Origin: an uncultured Marmoricola sp.
GTDB taxonomy: Bacteria; Actinomycetota; Actinomycetes; Propionibacteriales; Nocardioidaceae
Direction: 5' to 3'
NCBI GenBank assembly: GCA_937868455.1
Contig: CALMMO010000360.1
Location: 1 to 17,283, forward strand
Length of the DNA stretch: 17,283 nucleotides
The notes below the pieces were generated by a model. The model did no database searches. It had not been told where the DNA came from and saw nothing but the letters and a program-made list of their open reading frames with translations. Shown here one piece after another: positions 1 through 7,937 of this stretch; the stretch's first letter is position 1, and each line of letters starts with the position of its first letter. The translations under genes and the position numbers were made by a program.

Positions 1-521
1 TTCCAGTCCGACTTGAACAGTTCGCGGAAACTCTTGCGACGAAGTTTGTCGATCTGTTCGTCGATTTCGTCGAGTTCTCGCGCTGACTGGACGTCGTTGT
101 CTTCGATGATCTGACCCACTTTGCCGACCATCAACTCAGCAATAGAGGCCATCCGAGCCAAGATGCTTTCAAGTTTGGTGGGCACCGCTCGCTCGGGCAG
201 ACGCATGCGCGCGACCTTGGCGACATGCACCGCGAGGTCACCCATCCGCTCAAGTTCGCCGGCCATCTTCATTGCCGAAATCAGCGTGCGCAGGTCGGTT
301 GCGACCGGGCTTTGGAGCGTGAGGAGTTCGTAGCACTCGTCTTCGAGTTCCTCGCGAAGTTGGTCCAGCTTGGCGTCGTTGGCGATGACCTGCTCGGCCT
401 TCTCCCCATCGGCCTCAAGGAGTGACTCGGTGGCGTCATTGACTGCCACTTGCACCAGGTTGACCATCTCAAGGAGGCGGCGGCGGACATCGGCAAGCGA
501 TTCATTGAAAGCATCACGCAT
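1..521 (-). CDS. phoU: PhoU-type phosphate signalling regulator (3' end cut by window)
   Basis: I translated this from the reverse strand; the reading frame stays open to base 1, so about 173 residues of a family usually near 220 are visible. The protein starts MRDAFNESLADVRRRLLEMV and is almost entirely charged amphipathic helix, with the two typical PhoU features: an E/D-rich helix (ELEDECYELLTLQSPVATDL) and the conserved segment AMKMAGELERMGDLAVHVAK, whose E-x-x-x-D residues bind metal in this family. Known role: PhoU links the Pst phosphate transporter to the sensor kinase and keeps the pho regulon off when phosphate is plentiful. The ATG lies 7 bases after TATCGT, suggesting a leaderless transcript. 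The gene is divergent from a sensor kinase, with PHO-box-like repeats between, as in Streptomyces phoU/phoRP. The assignment is firm; the C-terminus is outside the window. Confidence 0.93.
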   Translation of the reverse strand, partial: MRDAFNESLADVRRRLLEMVNLVQVAVNDATESLLEADGEKAEQVIANDAKLDQLREELEDECYELLTLQSPVATDLRTLISAMKMAGELERMGDLAVHVAKVARMRLPERAVPTKLESILARMASIAELMVGKVGQIIEDNDVQSARELDEIDEQIDKLRRKSFRELFKSDW

Positions 522-528
522 GGGCCGC

Positions 529-534
529 ACGATA
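529..534 (-). promoter_or_regulatory. Putative -10 box of phoU (leaderless)
   Basis: On the minus strand TATCGT stands 7 bases before the phoU ATG, so transcription would start at or beside the A of ATG. No Shine-Dalgarno sequence is seen before this start. No convincing -35 box is visible. Confidence 0.5.
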
Positions 535-564
535 GGCAGCGCGGGTTAATGGATGGCGATTAGG

Positions 565-593
565 CGTGAACGCCCGGTGAACACTGGTCTAAC
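565..593 (-). promoter_or_regulatory. PHO-box-like direct repeats between phoU and senX3
   Basis: On the minus strand there are three units at exact 11-bp spacing: GTTAGAC (587-593), GTTCACC (576-582) and GTTCACG (565-571). The second is identical to the GTTCACC core of the actinobacterial PHO box and the third differs by one base; the first is degenerate (5 of 7). A further loose match, CTTGACC, lies at 597-603, one base out of register. Direct repeats of 11 bp are how Streptomyces PhoP binds, including upstream of phoR/phoP and phoU. I infer that the response regulator encoded next door binds here and controls both divergent genes. Confidence 0.72.
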
Positions 594-631
594 CCCGGTC
601 AAGATCGCGAGATTGACCCAAGTTCCCCGCG

Positions 632-637
632 TACGAT
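632..637 (+). promoter_or_regulatory. Putative -10 box of senX3 (leaderless)
   Basis: TACGAT lies 6 bases before the GTG start at 644, so the mRNA would begin at or within a base of the start codon. No Shine-Dalgarno sequence precedes it. TTGACC at 613-618 is too close (13-base spacer) to be a normal -35 box; activation from the upstream PHO-box repeats could replace one. Confidence 0.5.
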
Positions 638-643
638 CCAACC

Positions 644-1774
644 GTGTACCAGGATCTCCAACCCCTGCTATTCGCGCTGTTGGGCGCGTTAGTTGGGGGC
701 GGCGCAGTCTTGGCATGGCGAATCTCAGAGATCCAACAGGACCGCGCCCGGCCCGCTGATCAGCCGGTTTTGCCCACAGGAGTCGCAGCCGTCTTGTCGG
801 TGTTGCGCAGCAGTGCGCTCGTTGTTGACGTCAATGACGTGGTCCTGAAGGCCACGGCACCGACGTACACCATGAACCTGGTGCGAGGGGACCGCATTGT
901 GGTCCCCGAACTTGCTGCCTTGATTAGCCAGGTACGCCGCGACGGGCAGATCCGCGAAACCGAACTCGTTGTGCCCCGCCCGGGCACCCCGGCTCGACAT
1001 GTCACTGCACGTATCGCCCCCCTAGGTGCCGACTTGGTGCTGGCACTTGTTGAAGACCGCACACGTGAACGCCAAGTTGAGGAGATCCGCCGCGATTTCG
1101 TCGCGAACGTGTCTCACGAACTAAAGACTCCGGTCGGGGCCATCAAACTGCTCAGCGAGGCAGTCGGCGAAGCCAGTGACGACCCTGAAGCCGTGCAGCG
1201 ATTTGCCGGTCGGATGAGCGCCGAGAGCGATCGGCTTGGCCGCCTCGTGCAGCAGATCATCGAACTCTCCCGGCTCCAACATGACACGCCCGTGGATGAG
1301 GCTGGCCTCGTCGACTTGGACTGGATCGTTGAGCGAGTCATCGATGAGAACGCCACCGACGCGGCGGCTCGACACATCAGCGTGGTGCGCGACGGAGACA
1401 AGGCCATCTTTGTGCATGGCGAGGCTGAGCAACTGGCCCTAGCCGTTGGCAACTTGGTTTCCAATGCCATCGCCTACTCCTCCAAGGGCACCTCGGTAGT
1501 GATCGGAACCCACGAGCACCCTGAGTACGTCGATATCGCCGTGTCCGACCAAGGCATCGGTATCCCTGCTGATGAGCTCAACCGCATCTTTGAACGCTTT
1601 TACCGCGTCGACCCGGCCCGCCATCGATCCACCGGCGGCACCGGCCTGGGCTTGTCCATCGTGAAGCACGTCGCCGCAACCCATGGCGGTGACGTCACTG
1701 TCTGGTCCGAAGAGGGCCACGGTTCAACCTTCACCCTGCGCTTGCCCAAGCCGCAGTCCACTGATGAAACCTAG
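644..1774 (+). CDS. senX3: Phosphate-responsive sensor histidine kinase, SenX3/PhoR type
   Basis: 376 aa membrane-anchored histidine kinase. One N-terminal membrane segment (about residues 7-25) is followed by a short PAS-like region (about 45-140), then the HisKA domain with FVANVSHELKTP, where H158 is the phospho-accepting histidine. The ATPase domain has the N box GNLVSNAIAYS (269-279), G1 box DQGIGI (302-307), F box FERFYR and G2 box GGTGLGL (331-337), so all catalytic boxes are intact. Only one membrane span is seen, and no sizeable external sensor loop, which fits SenX3/PhoR kinases that sense through Pst and PhoU. The GTG at 644 was chosen because it gives the expected N-terminus and follows a -10 box closely. 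The regulator gene starts 25 bases after its stop. mshA nearby matches the mycobacterial senX3-regX3 neighbourhood. Confidence 0.93.
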   Translation: MYQDLQPLLFALLGALVGGGAVLAWRISEIQQDRARPADQPVLPTGVAAVLSVLRSSALVVDVNDVVLKATAPTYTMNLVRGDRIVVPELAALISQVRRDGQIRETELVVPRPGTPARHVTARIAPLGADLVLALVEDRTRERQVEEIRRDFVANVSHELKTPVGAIKLLSEAVGEASDDPEAVQRFAGRMSAESDRLGRLVQQIIELSRLQHDTPVDEAGLVDLDWIVERVIDENATDAAARHISVVRDGDKAIFVHGEAEQLALAVGNLVSNAIAYSSKGTSVVIGTHEHPEYVDIAVSDQGIGIPADELNRIFERFYRVDPARHRSTGGTGLGLSIVKHVAATHGGDVTVWSEEGHGSTFTLRLPKPQSTDET

Positions 1775-1799
1775 AAGAAGAACAAGAGGAAGGTCCCCG

Positions 1800-2477
1800 A
1801 TGACTCGAGTGCTCGTCGTTGAAGACGAGGAGAGCTACTCCGATGCGCTGTCATACATGCTGCGCAAAGAGGGCTTCGACGTCGCCATCGCTGCCACGGG
1901 GCCCGCCGCCCTCGCCGAGTTCGACCGTAACGGCGCTGACATCGTTCTCCTTGATCTCATGCTGCCTGGTCTGCCTGGCACAGAGGTGTGCCGACAAATC
2001 CGACTCAGCTCCAACGTTCCCGTGATCATGGTGAGCGCCAAAGACACCGAAATCGACAAGGTTGTCGGACTTGAACTTGGCGCCGACGATTACGTGACAA
2101 AGCCATATTCGCCACGCGAACTCGTGGCCCGAATCCGAGCGGTGCTTCGTCGTGGTCTTGAGCCCGAATTGGTGCCGGCGACCCTTGAGGCCGGCCCGGT
2201 TCGCATGGATGTGGAGCGGCACGTCGTCACCGTTGACGGCGTCGAAACTCGGCTCCCCTTGAAGGAGTTTGAACTCCTCGAGATGTTCTTGCGCAACCCT
2301 GGCCGCGTGCTGACTCGGGGCCAGTTGATCGACCGGGTGTGGGGGTCTGACTATGTCGGTGACACCAAGACACTCGACGTACACGTGAAGCGCTTGCGCG
2401 CGAAACTTGAGAAAGTGCCTAAGGACCCAACCTTCTTGGTGACCGTTCGAGGGCTGGGCTACAAACTCGAGGTCTGA
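1800..2477 (+). CDS. regX3: OmpR-family response regulator, RegX3/PhoP type
   Basis: 225 aa DNA-binding regulator, partner of the kinase just upstream. The receiver domain (about 1-115) has the acidic pocket E8-D9-E10, phospho-accepting D52 in LLDLMLPG, S79 and K101 in YVTKPYSP. The C-terminal winged-helix domain (about 130-225) carries the RVLTRGQLIDRVW and KTLDVHVKRLRAKL segments of OmpR/PhoB proteins. The ATG at 1800 was chosen over an in-frame ATG at 1683 that lies inside the kinase gene: it gives a standard receiver N-terminus and has a good ribosome site, GAGGAAGG, 6 bases upstream. Known role of RegX3/PhoP: activation of phosphate uptake genes under phosphate limitation. I infer that it binds the direct repeats at 565-593. 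Confidence 0.94.
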   Translation: MTRVLVVEDEESYSDALSYMLRKEGFDVAIAATGPAALAEFDRNGADIVLLDLMLPGLPGTEVCRQIRLSSNVPVIMVSAKDTEIDKVVGLELGADDYVTKPYSPRELVARIRAVLRRGLEPELVPATLEAGPVRMDVERHVVTVDGVETRLPLKEFELLEMFLRNPGRVLTRGQLIDRVWGSDYVGDTKTLDVHVKRLRAKLEKVPKDPTFLVTVRGLGYKLEV

Positions 2478-2507
2478 GCTCGGCTAGGTCAACCCGGCCC
2501 AGTCCCC

Positions 2508-2513
2508 TACTCT
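2508..2513 (+). promoter_or_regulatory. Putative -10 box of the EamA permease gene (leaderless)
   Basis: TACTCT lies 6 bases before the GTG at 2520, the same spacing as for the senX3 and rmlB starts. There is no Shine-Dalgarno sequence. If real, the permease has its own promoter in the 42-bp gap after regX3. Confidence 0.42.
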
Positions 2514-2519
2514 CGGCGG

Positions 2520-3425
2520 GTGCCCCCTCGTCATCGTTTGCTTCCGCTGCTCGCACTCGGTACGACGCTGGTGTTGTGGGCAAGCGCCTTCGTTGGCATC
2601 AGGTTCTTGGCACCGCACTTTGACCCTGGCACGCTGACTCTGGGTCGACTGGTGGTCGGGTCGCTTGCCTTGGGGCTCACGCTGTTGGCCAGTGCCAACT
2701 GGGTGTCCCCGACCCCACGCGAATGGGCGGGCATGACCCTGATCGGGGTGCTCTGGTTTGGCGTCTACAACCTCTCTCTTAACGCGGCCGAGCGGCTGAT
2801 CGACGCGGGCACCGCCGCGATGCTGGTGCAAATTTCACCCATCCTGATTGCCCTGCTTTCGGCTCTGTTCTTGAAGGAGCGCGTCCACATCTGGCTCGTC
2901 ATCGGCATGGCGGTCGCATTCGCGGGCGTCGTACTCATTGGCACCTCCGGGTCAGGCACCGGCCACAGCAACCTCTTAGGCGCTGGGTTGTGCGTTGTTG
3001 CGGCGCTGACGTACTCGATCAGTCTGGTGATCCAAAAGCCGCTCGTCGGGCGTCTTTCTGCGCTCCAAGTCACCTGGGTCGCCTGCACGGTTGGGGTGCT
3101 TGCCAGCGCTCCCTTTGCCGCAAGCCTGGCTCACGATCTCAGTGCGGCCCCGGTGTCAGCCATCGCTTGGCTGGTCTACCTAGGGGTGTTCCCGACTGCG
3201 ATTGCCTTCACGGCGTACGCCTATGCGCTCAAGTACGTGCCAGCCAGCGGCCTGGGTGTGAGCACCTATCTCGTGCCACCCATCACTGCCTTGATCAGCC
3301 TGGTGGCGCTGCACGAGGTGCCCCCAGCCATCACCTGGATCGGTGGCGCGCTATGCCTCGCAGGGGTCGCCCTCACTCGACGGGTCGCTGCAACCCCAAC
3401 GGCCCAACAAACGCCTCGAGATTGA
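2520..3425 (+). CDS. DMT-superfamily permease (EamA domains)
   Basis: 301 aa polytopic membrane protein with about ten hydrophobic segments arranged as two EamA repeats (about 10-140 and 150-290). Family marks are LWASAFVGIRFLAP near the N-terminus, AMLVQISPILIALLSALFLKE at the end of the first repeat and the matching LVPPITALISLVALHE late in the second. These drug/metabolite transporters usually export amino acids, nucleotides or other small metabolites; the substrate cannot be told here. The GTG start is chosen because it gives a full first membrane segment and has a -10 box directly upstream. In mycobacteria gpm1 and a LysE-type exporter lie between mshA and senX3; here only this exporter is found. 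Its last 53 bases overlap the 3' end of the convergent YbjN-domain gene. Confidence 0.88.
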   Translation: MPPRHRLLPLLALGTTLVLWASAFVGIRFLAPHFDPGTLTLGRLVVGSLALGLTLLASANWVSPTPREWAGMTLIGVLWFGVYNLSLNAAERLIDAGTAAMLVQISPILIALLSALFLKERVHIWLVIGMAVAFAGVVLIGTSGSGTGHSNLLGAGLCVVAALTYSISLVIQKPLVGRLSALQVTWVACTVGVLASAPFAASLAHDLSAAPVSAIAWLVYLGVFPTAIAFTAYAYALKYVPASGLGVSTYLVPPITALISLVALHEVPPAITWIGGALCLAGVALTRRVAATPTAQQTPRD

Positions 3426-3879
3426 AAGTTGGCTCGCCTCGCGAGATTCGCCAAGCCCACTCTTTGCGAATCGATGAGGCAAAGCCCAGTTCCAAGAGTG
3501 TGTTGAAGGATTCATCGGCATAAGTGAGGACCGAACCCAAGATTCGGTCGACCTCGTCTGCAGTGAGCCCATCGAGTGGCAGCCTGGCATCGAGGTAAAT
3601 GTCACCACTGGCGTCGAGTCCGAACGCGACGGCGTACATCTTCATGTTGCGCTCGAGCAGCCACCGATAAACCACCTCATGGTTCTCATCAGGCTTGCGA
3701 CACACGAAGGCGTGCACTGACAAGGAGTGATCTCCCACGTCAAGGCGCACCGGAGTTTTGAGCTTGCGCTCGCCTGGCAACTCGATGTGAAACATCGAGT
3801 CACCTTCACGCTCCCACTGCAATCCCGATTCGGCCAAGGCCTCACAGATCGCAGCTACCGCAGTTGCCTGAAGGTTCAC
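3373..3879 (-). CDS. YbjN-domain protein (Rv0487-like)
   Basis: 168 aa soluble protein with the YbjN fold (related to type III secretion chaperones). Recognisable parts are the strand segments [20 protein letters not shown] and [20 protein letters not shown], the [20 protein letters not shown] core and a C-terminal helix after [19 protein letters not shown] homologue of this type follows mshA in many actinobacteria (Rv0487 in M. tuberculosis); its biochemical role is not established. The GTG start overlaps the mshA stop as GTGA (3876-3879), so translation is probably coupled to mshA. The 3' end runs 53 bp into the convergent permease gene. No catalytic residues are recognisable. Confidence 0.87.
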   Translation of the reverse strand: MNLQATAVAAICEALAESGLQWEREGDSMFHIELPGERKLKTPVRLDVGDHSLSVHAFVCRKPDENHEVVYRWLLERNMKMYAVAFGLDASGDIYLDARLPLDGLTADEVDRILGSVLTYADESFNTLLELGFASSIRKEWAWRISRGEPTFNLEAFVGPLGLQRPVE

Positions 3880-5132
3880 CTCGCACTCCCCACGAGGTGC
3901 TGGTGAGCATGGGAGTAAGCCGCCAACGTGGCCGTCGTGGTGTGGTCCCAGGTGAACCCCGCCGCCTGGGCTAACGCTCCCCGAGAGAGACGACTGCGGA
4001 ACTCGGCATCGGTCAGGATTCGCTCAATCGCTTTGGCATAGTCGCGCGGGTCATGGCCATGCACGAGCAAGCCGGACTCACCATCGCTCACTGCGGTGGT
4101 GAGTCCGCCAACAGCGGCAGCAACAACGGGGGTGCCACACGCCTGCGCCTCCACGGCGACGAGTCCAAATGACTCGTTGTACGACGGCACACACACCAAC
4201 GAAGCCGCTGAGAACCAATCAGCCAGCTGTGCGCGAGTCGCCGGTGGCTCAAACCGCACAATGTCGGCCAGCCCCAAAGACACGGCCAGATCGCGTAGCC
4301 CATTGGGTTGTTCCAGTCCCGATCCCGAGGCCCCACCAACGATGGCGACCACCAACCGCGACCTCATGTGCGGGTGACTACGGAGCAACTCAGCGGCAGC
4401 TTTTACCAAAATGTCGGGGGCCTTCAACGGCTGGATCCGCCCAGCAAAGACCAGCACGTGGGCGTCATCAGCTAACCCCAACCGCTGCCTGGCACCTTGA
4501 CGAGGCGAGAAGGCTTCAAGGTCGACTCCGGGGTGAACGACCTCGATGCGGCTGGGATCGGCGTCGTAGTACTGCTCCAACTCGTCAGCCTCACGCTGTG
4601 TATTCGCAATGAGCATGTCGGCTGCAGCGACGACTTGCTCTTCGCCGAAGACTCGCACCGCGGGCTCTGGGGCATCACCAAGCGCAAGCGCGGCGTTCTT
4701 GACCTTGGCCATCGTGTGCATCGAATGCACCAGCGGCACCCCCCATCGGTCGCGCGCCAAGGCGCCCACCTGCCCCGAAAGCCAGTAATGAGAGTGAACC
4801 AAGTCGTAGTAGCCAGGCTCCTGTGCGGCCTCGGTGCGCAGAACTTCACGAGCGAAGGTGCACAACTGTCCGGGCAGTTCGGTCTTTGTGAGCCCCTCGA
4901 ACGGCCCGGCAACAACGTGATGCACCTTCACGCCGTCGTACGCCGCATTAATGGGCGGCAGCTTCGATGAGGTCGCCCGCGTAAAGATGTCGACTTCAGT
5001 GCCACGTTGGGCTAAGCGGCGCGCCAGTTCAATGACGTAGACGTTCATCCCACCGGCGTCGCCGACACCTGGTTGCTCAAGAGGTGAGGTGTGCAGACTG
5101 ATCATCGCGATGCGACGAAGCTCGTTGCTCAT
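3876..5132 (-). CDS. mshA: D-inositol-3-phosphate glycosyltransferase (mycothiol synthesis)
   Basis: 418 aa GT-B glycosyltransferase of family GT4. It makes the first mycothiol intermediate by joining GlcNAc from UDP-GlcNAc to inositol 3-phosphate. The N-terminal acceptor domain has [11 protein letters not shown] and DAGGMNVYV (about 12-33), which are hallmarks of MshA, plus [10 protein letters not shown]. The donor domain has [10 protein letters not shown] (R232, K237) and the E-x7-E motif in [18 protein letters not shown] (E320 and E328). The ATG at 5132 was chosen over the in-frame TTG three bases upstream because AGGAGG (5139-5144) sits 6 bases before it. It is first in an operon with the YbjN gene. 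Presence of mshA means the organism very probably makes mycothiol, so it belongs to the Actinomycetota. Confidence 0.95.
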   Translation of the reverse strand: MSNELRRIAMISLHTSPLEQPGVGDAGGMNVYVIELARRLAQRGTEVDIFTRATSSKLPPINAAYDGVKVHHVVAGPFEGLTKTELPGQLCTFAREVLRTEAAQEPGYYDLVHSHYWLSGQVGALARDRWGVPLVHSMHTMAKVKNAALALGDAPEPAVRVFGEEQVVAAADMLIANTQREADELEQYYDADPSRIEVVHPGVDLEAFSPRQGARQRLGLADDAHVLVFAGRIQPLKAPDILVKAAAELLRSHPHMRSRLVVAIVGGASGSGLEQPNGLRDLAVSLGLADIVRFEPPATRAQLADWFSAASLVCVPSYNESFGLVAVEAQACGTPVVAAAVGGLTTAVSDGESGLLVHGHDPRDYAKAIERILTDAEFRSRLSRGALAQAAGFTWDHTTTATLAAYSHAHQHLVGSAR

Positions 5133-5189
5133 CAAACACCTCCTGTTGTTCGGTTAGCTAAGACAAGCGGCCCAACCCGGCGTCATCAC

Positions 5190-5195
5190 ACCTTA
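5190..5195 (-). promoter_or_regulatory. Possible -10 box for the mshA operon
   Basis: On the minus strand TAAGGT fits TANNNT and would give an mshA leader of roughly 50 bases carrying the AGGAGG ribosome site. No good -35 box is found at the usual spacing. This is a weak call. Confidence 0.25.
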
Positions 5196-5241
5196 TTCCG
5201 CTCGAACCAGCCTTACATTCACAACGGTTTGACCCTCACCT

Positions 5242-7872
5242 ATGTACATAAGCCATTGCTTAGTTGTTGGATGGCAACCATCCGTAACCACCTCCGAGGG
5301 AGACCAATGCGTTCCCAACCAGGAGGCGTACGACGCTCGCGCCTTCCCTCGCAAGTACATCGACGAAACCGCCTCTGACGGCGCCAGTGCGGCTTTTGCG
5401 CGAAGCGCGGCACGCGCGGGTACCTCCGCTGGCAGTAGCGCCCTTCGGCGCGCCGGGGCAGCGGCTGCATGGCAAAGCGTTGGGCCAACCGGAGGCAAGG
5501 TCCCAGACCTGGTGACCTACACCGGCGTTGAATCGCACGTTTCCGGCCGAGTCACCTCCATGGCAATCTGGAAGAAGTGCGTGCCAGGCAACTGCCTCCT
5601 CATTGTGGGCACCGCCGGTGGCGGCGTATGGCGCACTGCCAACGCTCTTGCCGCTCACCCCGTCTGGAAGTCAGTCGGCGCCTCGATCCCCTCGCAGGCA
5701 ATCGGCGAGGTCTACTTCTCCCCCAAGGGCGTGCTCTACGTCGGGACGGGCGAAGAGAACGGCTCCTCTGACTCCGAAGCTGGCGTCGGTCTCTACAAAT
5801 CAACCGACAAAGGCACCACCTTCAAGCGGGTTAAGACGATGGCGCTTGGACGTAACTTCGCCAAGGGCCGCGCCATCGGCGCGATTGCGGTCGACCCGCG
5901 CAATGCTCGCCACATCGTGGTCGGCACCTCGGTCGCTCGGCACGGTTCATCCTCAGTCAATGGCGGTCGGTTTACGCCGCCAGGCGCGATGCCAGTGGGC
6001 GTCTATGAGTCGAAGAACAACGGCCGCACCTGGAAGCTAGCTCTAGTACGTCCGGGAGACTCGGTCGACCCGACTTCAGGCAACGGTGGTGACTTCTTCC
6101 GCGGCGGCATCAACCAGATCAAGTTCGACCCAGTCGCGCGCGGCACGTTCTACGCCGCAGTGATGGACTACGGATTGTTCCGGCGGGCCGCCAACAAGTG
6201 GACCCAGATCTACACCAGCAACGCGGCGGGATCGCCGGCGCTGAGCTCCGATGCTCGAGTTGAGTTCGACGTTGCCAAACTTCCCACCAAGGCGACCCGG
6301 ATCTACCTCGGCGACTCTTTGATGTACGACGACGCCGTCAGCGGATTGGTCCGCACCGACGACGCTCGCACTGCCACTCCGTCGTGGACTGAATTGTCCG
6401 ACCCCACTTCGGGCACTCCAGGCTATTCGTCGTACAACTTCTGCCAGGGGCAGTGCGGCTACGACATCGCGGTGAACGTCCCCAAGGACGACCCTGACCA
6501 GGTGGTCTTGTCCGGTTCAATGAACTACGACGAAATCTTCACCGGCACCCCGCCGTCTAACGGTCGCGCGGTGGTTCGTTCGACCAACGCTGGTGTCTCC
6601 TTCACCGACATGACCAACGATGTGGAGAACAACGGTCTGCACCCTGACCACCACGCGTTGGTATTCGCGCCAAACTCGCACGGCAACGTGTTCTTCAGTG
6701 GCTCTGATGGTGGCGTCGTTCGCCAATCTGGACCGTTTGTTGACGCTAGCGCCGAATGCGCAAGCCGAGGATTGAGCGCGACCCAGCAGACGAACTGCGA
6801 GGGCTACCTCAAGGCAATTCCAACGTCTAACACCGACATCAACGACGGTCTCAACACGTTGCAGTTCCAAAGCGCCTTCGCATCACATGATGACTCCGCA
6901 ATTCAAGGTGGTACGCAAGACAACGGCACCTGGGAAAGCGACTTCGAAGGCGGTTGGGCTGAGACCGTTGGCGGCGATGGCGGCAACGGCGGCTTCAACG
7001 CAACCGACAGTTCGATTCGCTACCACGCCTACTACGGCGCGCAACTGGACGTGAGCTTCGACAGCGGCAAGCCGCCGTCGTGGAACTGGATCGGTGACGT
7101 GTTGGGCACCGAGGCTGGTTCGTTCTACGTGCCGATCGAGGCGGACCCGGTGACCTCGGGAACCGTCTTCCTTGGTCAGCAGCACGTGTGGCGCACGCTG
7201 GACAACGGTGGCGACCGGAACTTCTTGGAGCAGTACTGCAACGAGTTGACCGGCGACTACGGCAACCGCCCCGACGACTGCGGCGACTGGGTTCCTCTCG
7301 GTGGTGCTGACGGTGACTTGTCGGGCGACAACGGCGGCAACTACGTCGTGGCTATTGCTCGAGCCAAGGGCAACTCCGGCACCATGTGGGCCGCCACCCG
7401 TCGCGGTGACGTGTTCGTCACTGACAACGCAGATGCAGCCAACGAGGACGATGTGACCTTCACGCAGGTCAACACCACGTTGGGCCTGCCCAAGCGGTTC
7501 GTGTCCGGCATCAGCATCGACCCAACCGATCCGCACCATGTCTGGCTGAGCTACTCCGGTTACTCGGCCTACGCAGCGGGCGGCCACGTCTTCGACGTGA
7601 CGTTCGACCCAAGCGCTGACAGCGGCACGAAGACAGATCTGAGCCACAACCTTGGCGATCAACCGATCACCTCGATTGTGCGCACCGACAGCGGCGCCCT
7701 CTACGCCGGCACCGACTTCGGTGTCGTCACGATAGCGCCCGGTGGCAGCAGCTGGGTGGCGACCAAGGGTCTGCCGAAGGTGGCTGTCTACGGTCTCAGT
7801 CTGAGTCCCTCTGGAAGCATGGTCATCGCAGCCACACACGGTCGCGGGATCTACAAACTGCCTCTGCAGTAA
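5242..7872 (+). CDS. Large Asp-box/BNR beta-propeller protein, probably extracellular
   Basis: 876 aa protein of the sialidase/sortilin-like (VPS10, WD40/YVTN/BNR) beta-propeller class. Asp-box repeats S-x-D/N-x-G-x-T/S-F/W are visible as STDKGTTF (187-194), SKNNGRTW (257-264) and STNAGVSF (about 446-453); other blades carry LLIVGTAGGGVWRT, LYVGTGEENGSSDSEAGVGLYKST and a late DFGVV/THGRGIYKL blade. A HPDHH motif lies near residue 468. Four close cysteine pairs (C113/C118, C401/C405, C506/C519, C666/C680) suggest disulfides, hence life outside the cytoplasm. Yet the N-terminus shows no signal peptide, and the frame is closed by TGA at 5230. There is no ribosome site before ATG 5242, so this start is uncertain and the 5' end may be damaged. 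Sialidase activity should not be assumed: Asp-boxes are structural. A strong hairpin follows the stop. Confidence 0.82.
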   Translation: MYISHCLVVGWQPSVTTSEGDQCVPNQEAYDARAFPRKYIDETASDGASAAFARSAARAGTSAGSSALRRAGAAAAWQSVGPTGGKVPDLVTYTGVESHVSGRVTSMAIWKKCVPGNCLLIVGTAGGGVWRTANALAAHPVWKSVGASIPSQAIGEVYFSPKGVLYVGTGEENGSSDSEAGVGLYKSTDKGTTFKRVKTMALGRNFAKGRAIGAIAVDPRNARHIVVGTSVARHGSSSVNGGRFTPPGAMPVGVYESKNNGRTWKLALVRPGDSVDPTSGNGGDFFRGGINQIKFDPVARGTFYAAVMDYGLFRRAANKWTQIYTSNAAGSPALSSDARVEFDVAKLPTKATRIYLGDSLMYDDAVSGLVRTDDARTATPSWTELSDPTSGTPGYSSYNFCQGQCGYDIAVNVPKDDPDQVVLSGSMNYDEIFTGTPPSNGRAVVRSTNAGVSFTDMTNDVENNGLHPDHHALVFAPNSHGNVFFSGSDGGVVRQSGPFVDASAECASRGLSATQQTNCEGYLKAIPTSNTDINDGLNTLQFQSAFASHDDSAIQGGTQDNGTWESDFEGGWAETVGGDGGNGGFNATDSSIRYHAYYGAQLDVSFDSGKPPSWNWIGDVLGTEAGSFYVPIEADPVTSGTVFLGQQHVWRTLDNGGDRNFLEQYCNELTGDYGNRPDDCGDWVPLGGADGDLSGDNGGNYVVAIARAKGNSGTMWAATRRGDVFVTDNADAANEDDVTFTQVNTTLGLPKRFVSGISIDPTDPHHVWLSYSGYSAYAAGGHVFDVTFDPSADSGTKTDLSHNLGDQPITSIVRTDSGALYAGTDFGVVTIAPGGSSWVATKGLPKVAVYGLSLSPSGSMVIAATHGRGIYKLPLQ

Positions 7873-7883
7873 CTAGTAACGCT

Positions 7884-7914
7884 GCGAGTGGGGTGCCACT
7901 GGCGCCCCACTCGC
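7884..7914 (+). terminator. Strong hairpin after the beta-propeller gene
   Basis: A perfect 10-bp stem, GCGAGTGGGG paired with CCCCACTCGC, encloses an 11-base loop that contains a further GCC/GGC pair of triplets. It starts 11 bases after the stop codon. No T-tract follows, as is common for terminators in high-GC actinobacteria. It separates this gene from the next operon. Confidence 0.75.
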
Positions 7915-7937
7915 GGCGTACTTGAGACGATGTGCAC

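Noticed and set aside
613..618. TTGACC as -35 box of senX3
   Set aside because: The spacer to TACGAT is only 13 bases, too short for a normal promoter.
1683..1799. Earlier in-frame start for the response regulator
   Set aside because: It lies inside the kinase gene in another frame; ATG 1800 has a good ribosome site and the normal receiver N-terminus.
2990..3523. 177-codon plus-strand frame across the end of the permease
   Set aside because: Arginine- and proline-rich shadow translation; both the permease and the YbjN gene explain the region.
4497..4970. 157-codon plus-strand frame inside mshA
   Set aside because: Antisense shadow of a firmly identified gene.
5269..5283. Small inverted repeat GGATGG-CAA-CCATCC near the start of the propeller gene
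   Set aside because: A 6-bp stem inside the proposed coding start, without supporting context; could easily be chance.
6883..7839. Long open frame (318 codons) on the minus strand opposite the propeller gene
   Set aside because: It is the antisense shadow of a GC-rich, repeat-bearing gene; the translation has no recognisable domain and the plus-strand frame shows clear Asp-box motifs.
5242..7872. Calling the propeller protein a sialidase
   Set aside because: Asp-box repeats are structural and occur in many propellers; I do not see the sialidase catalytic arginine triad or FRIP-type motif.
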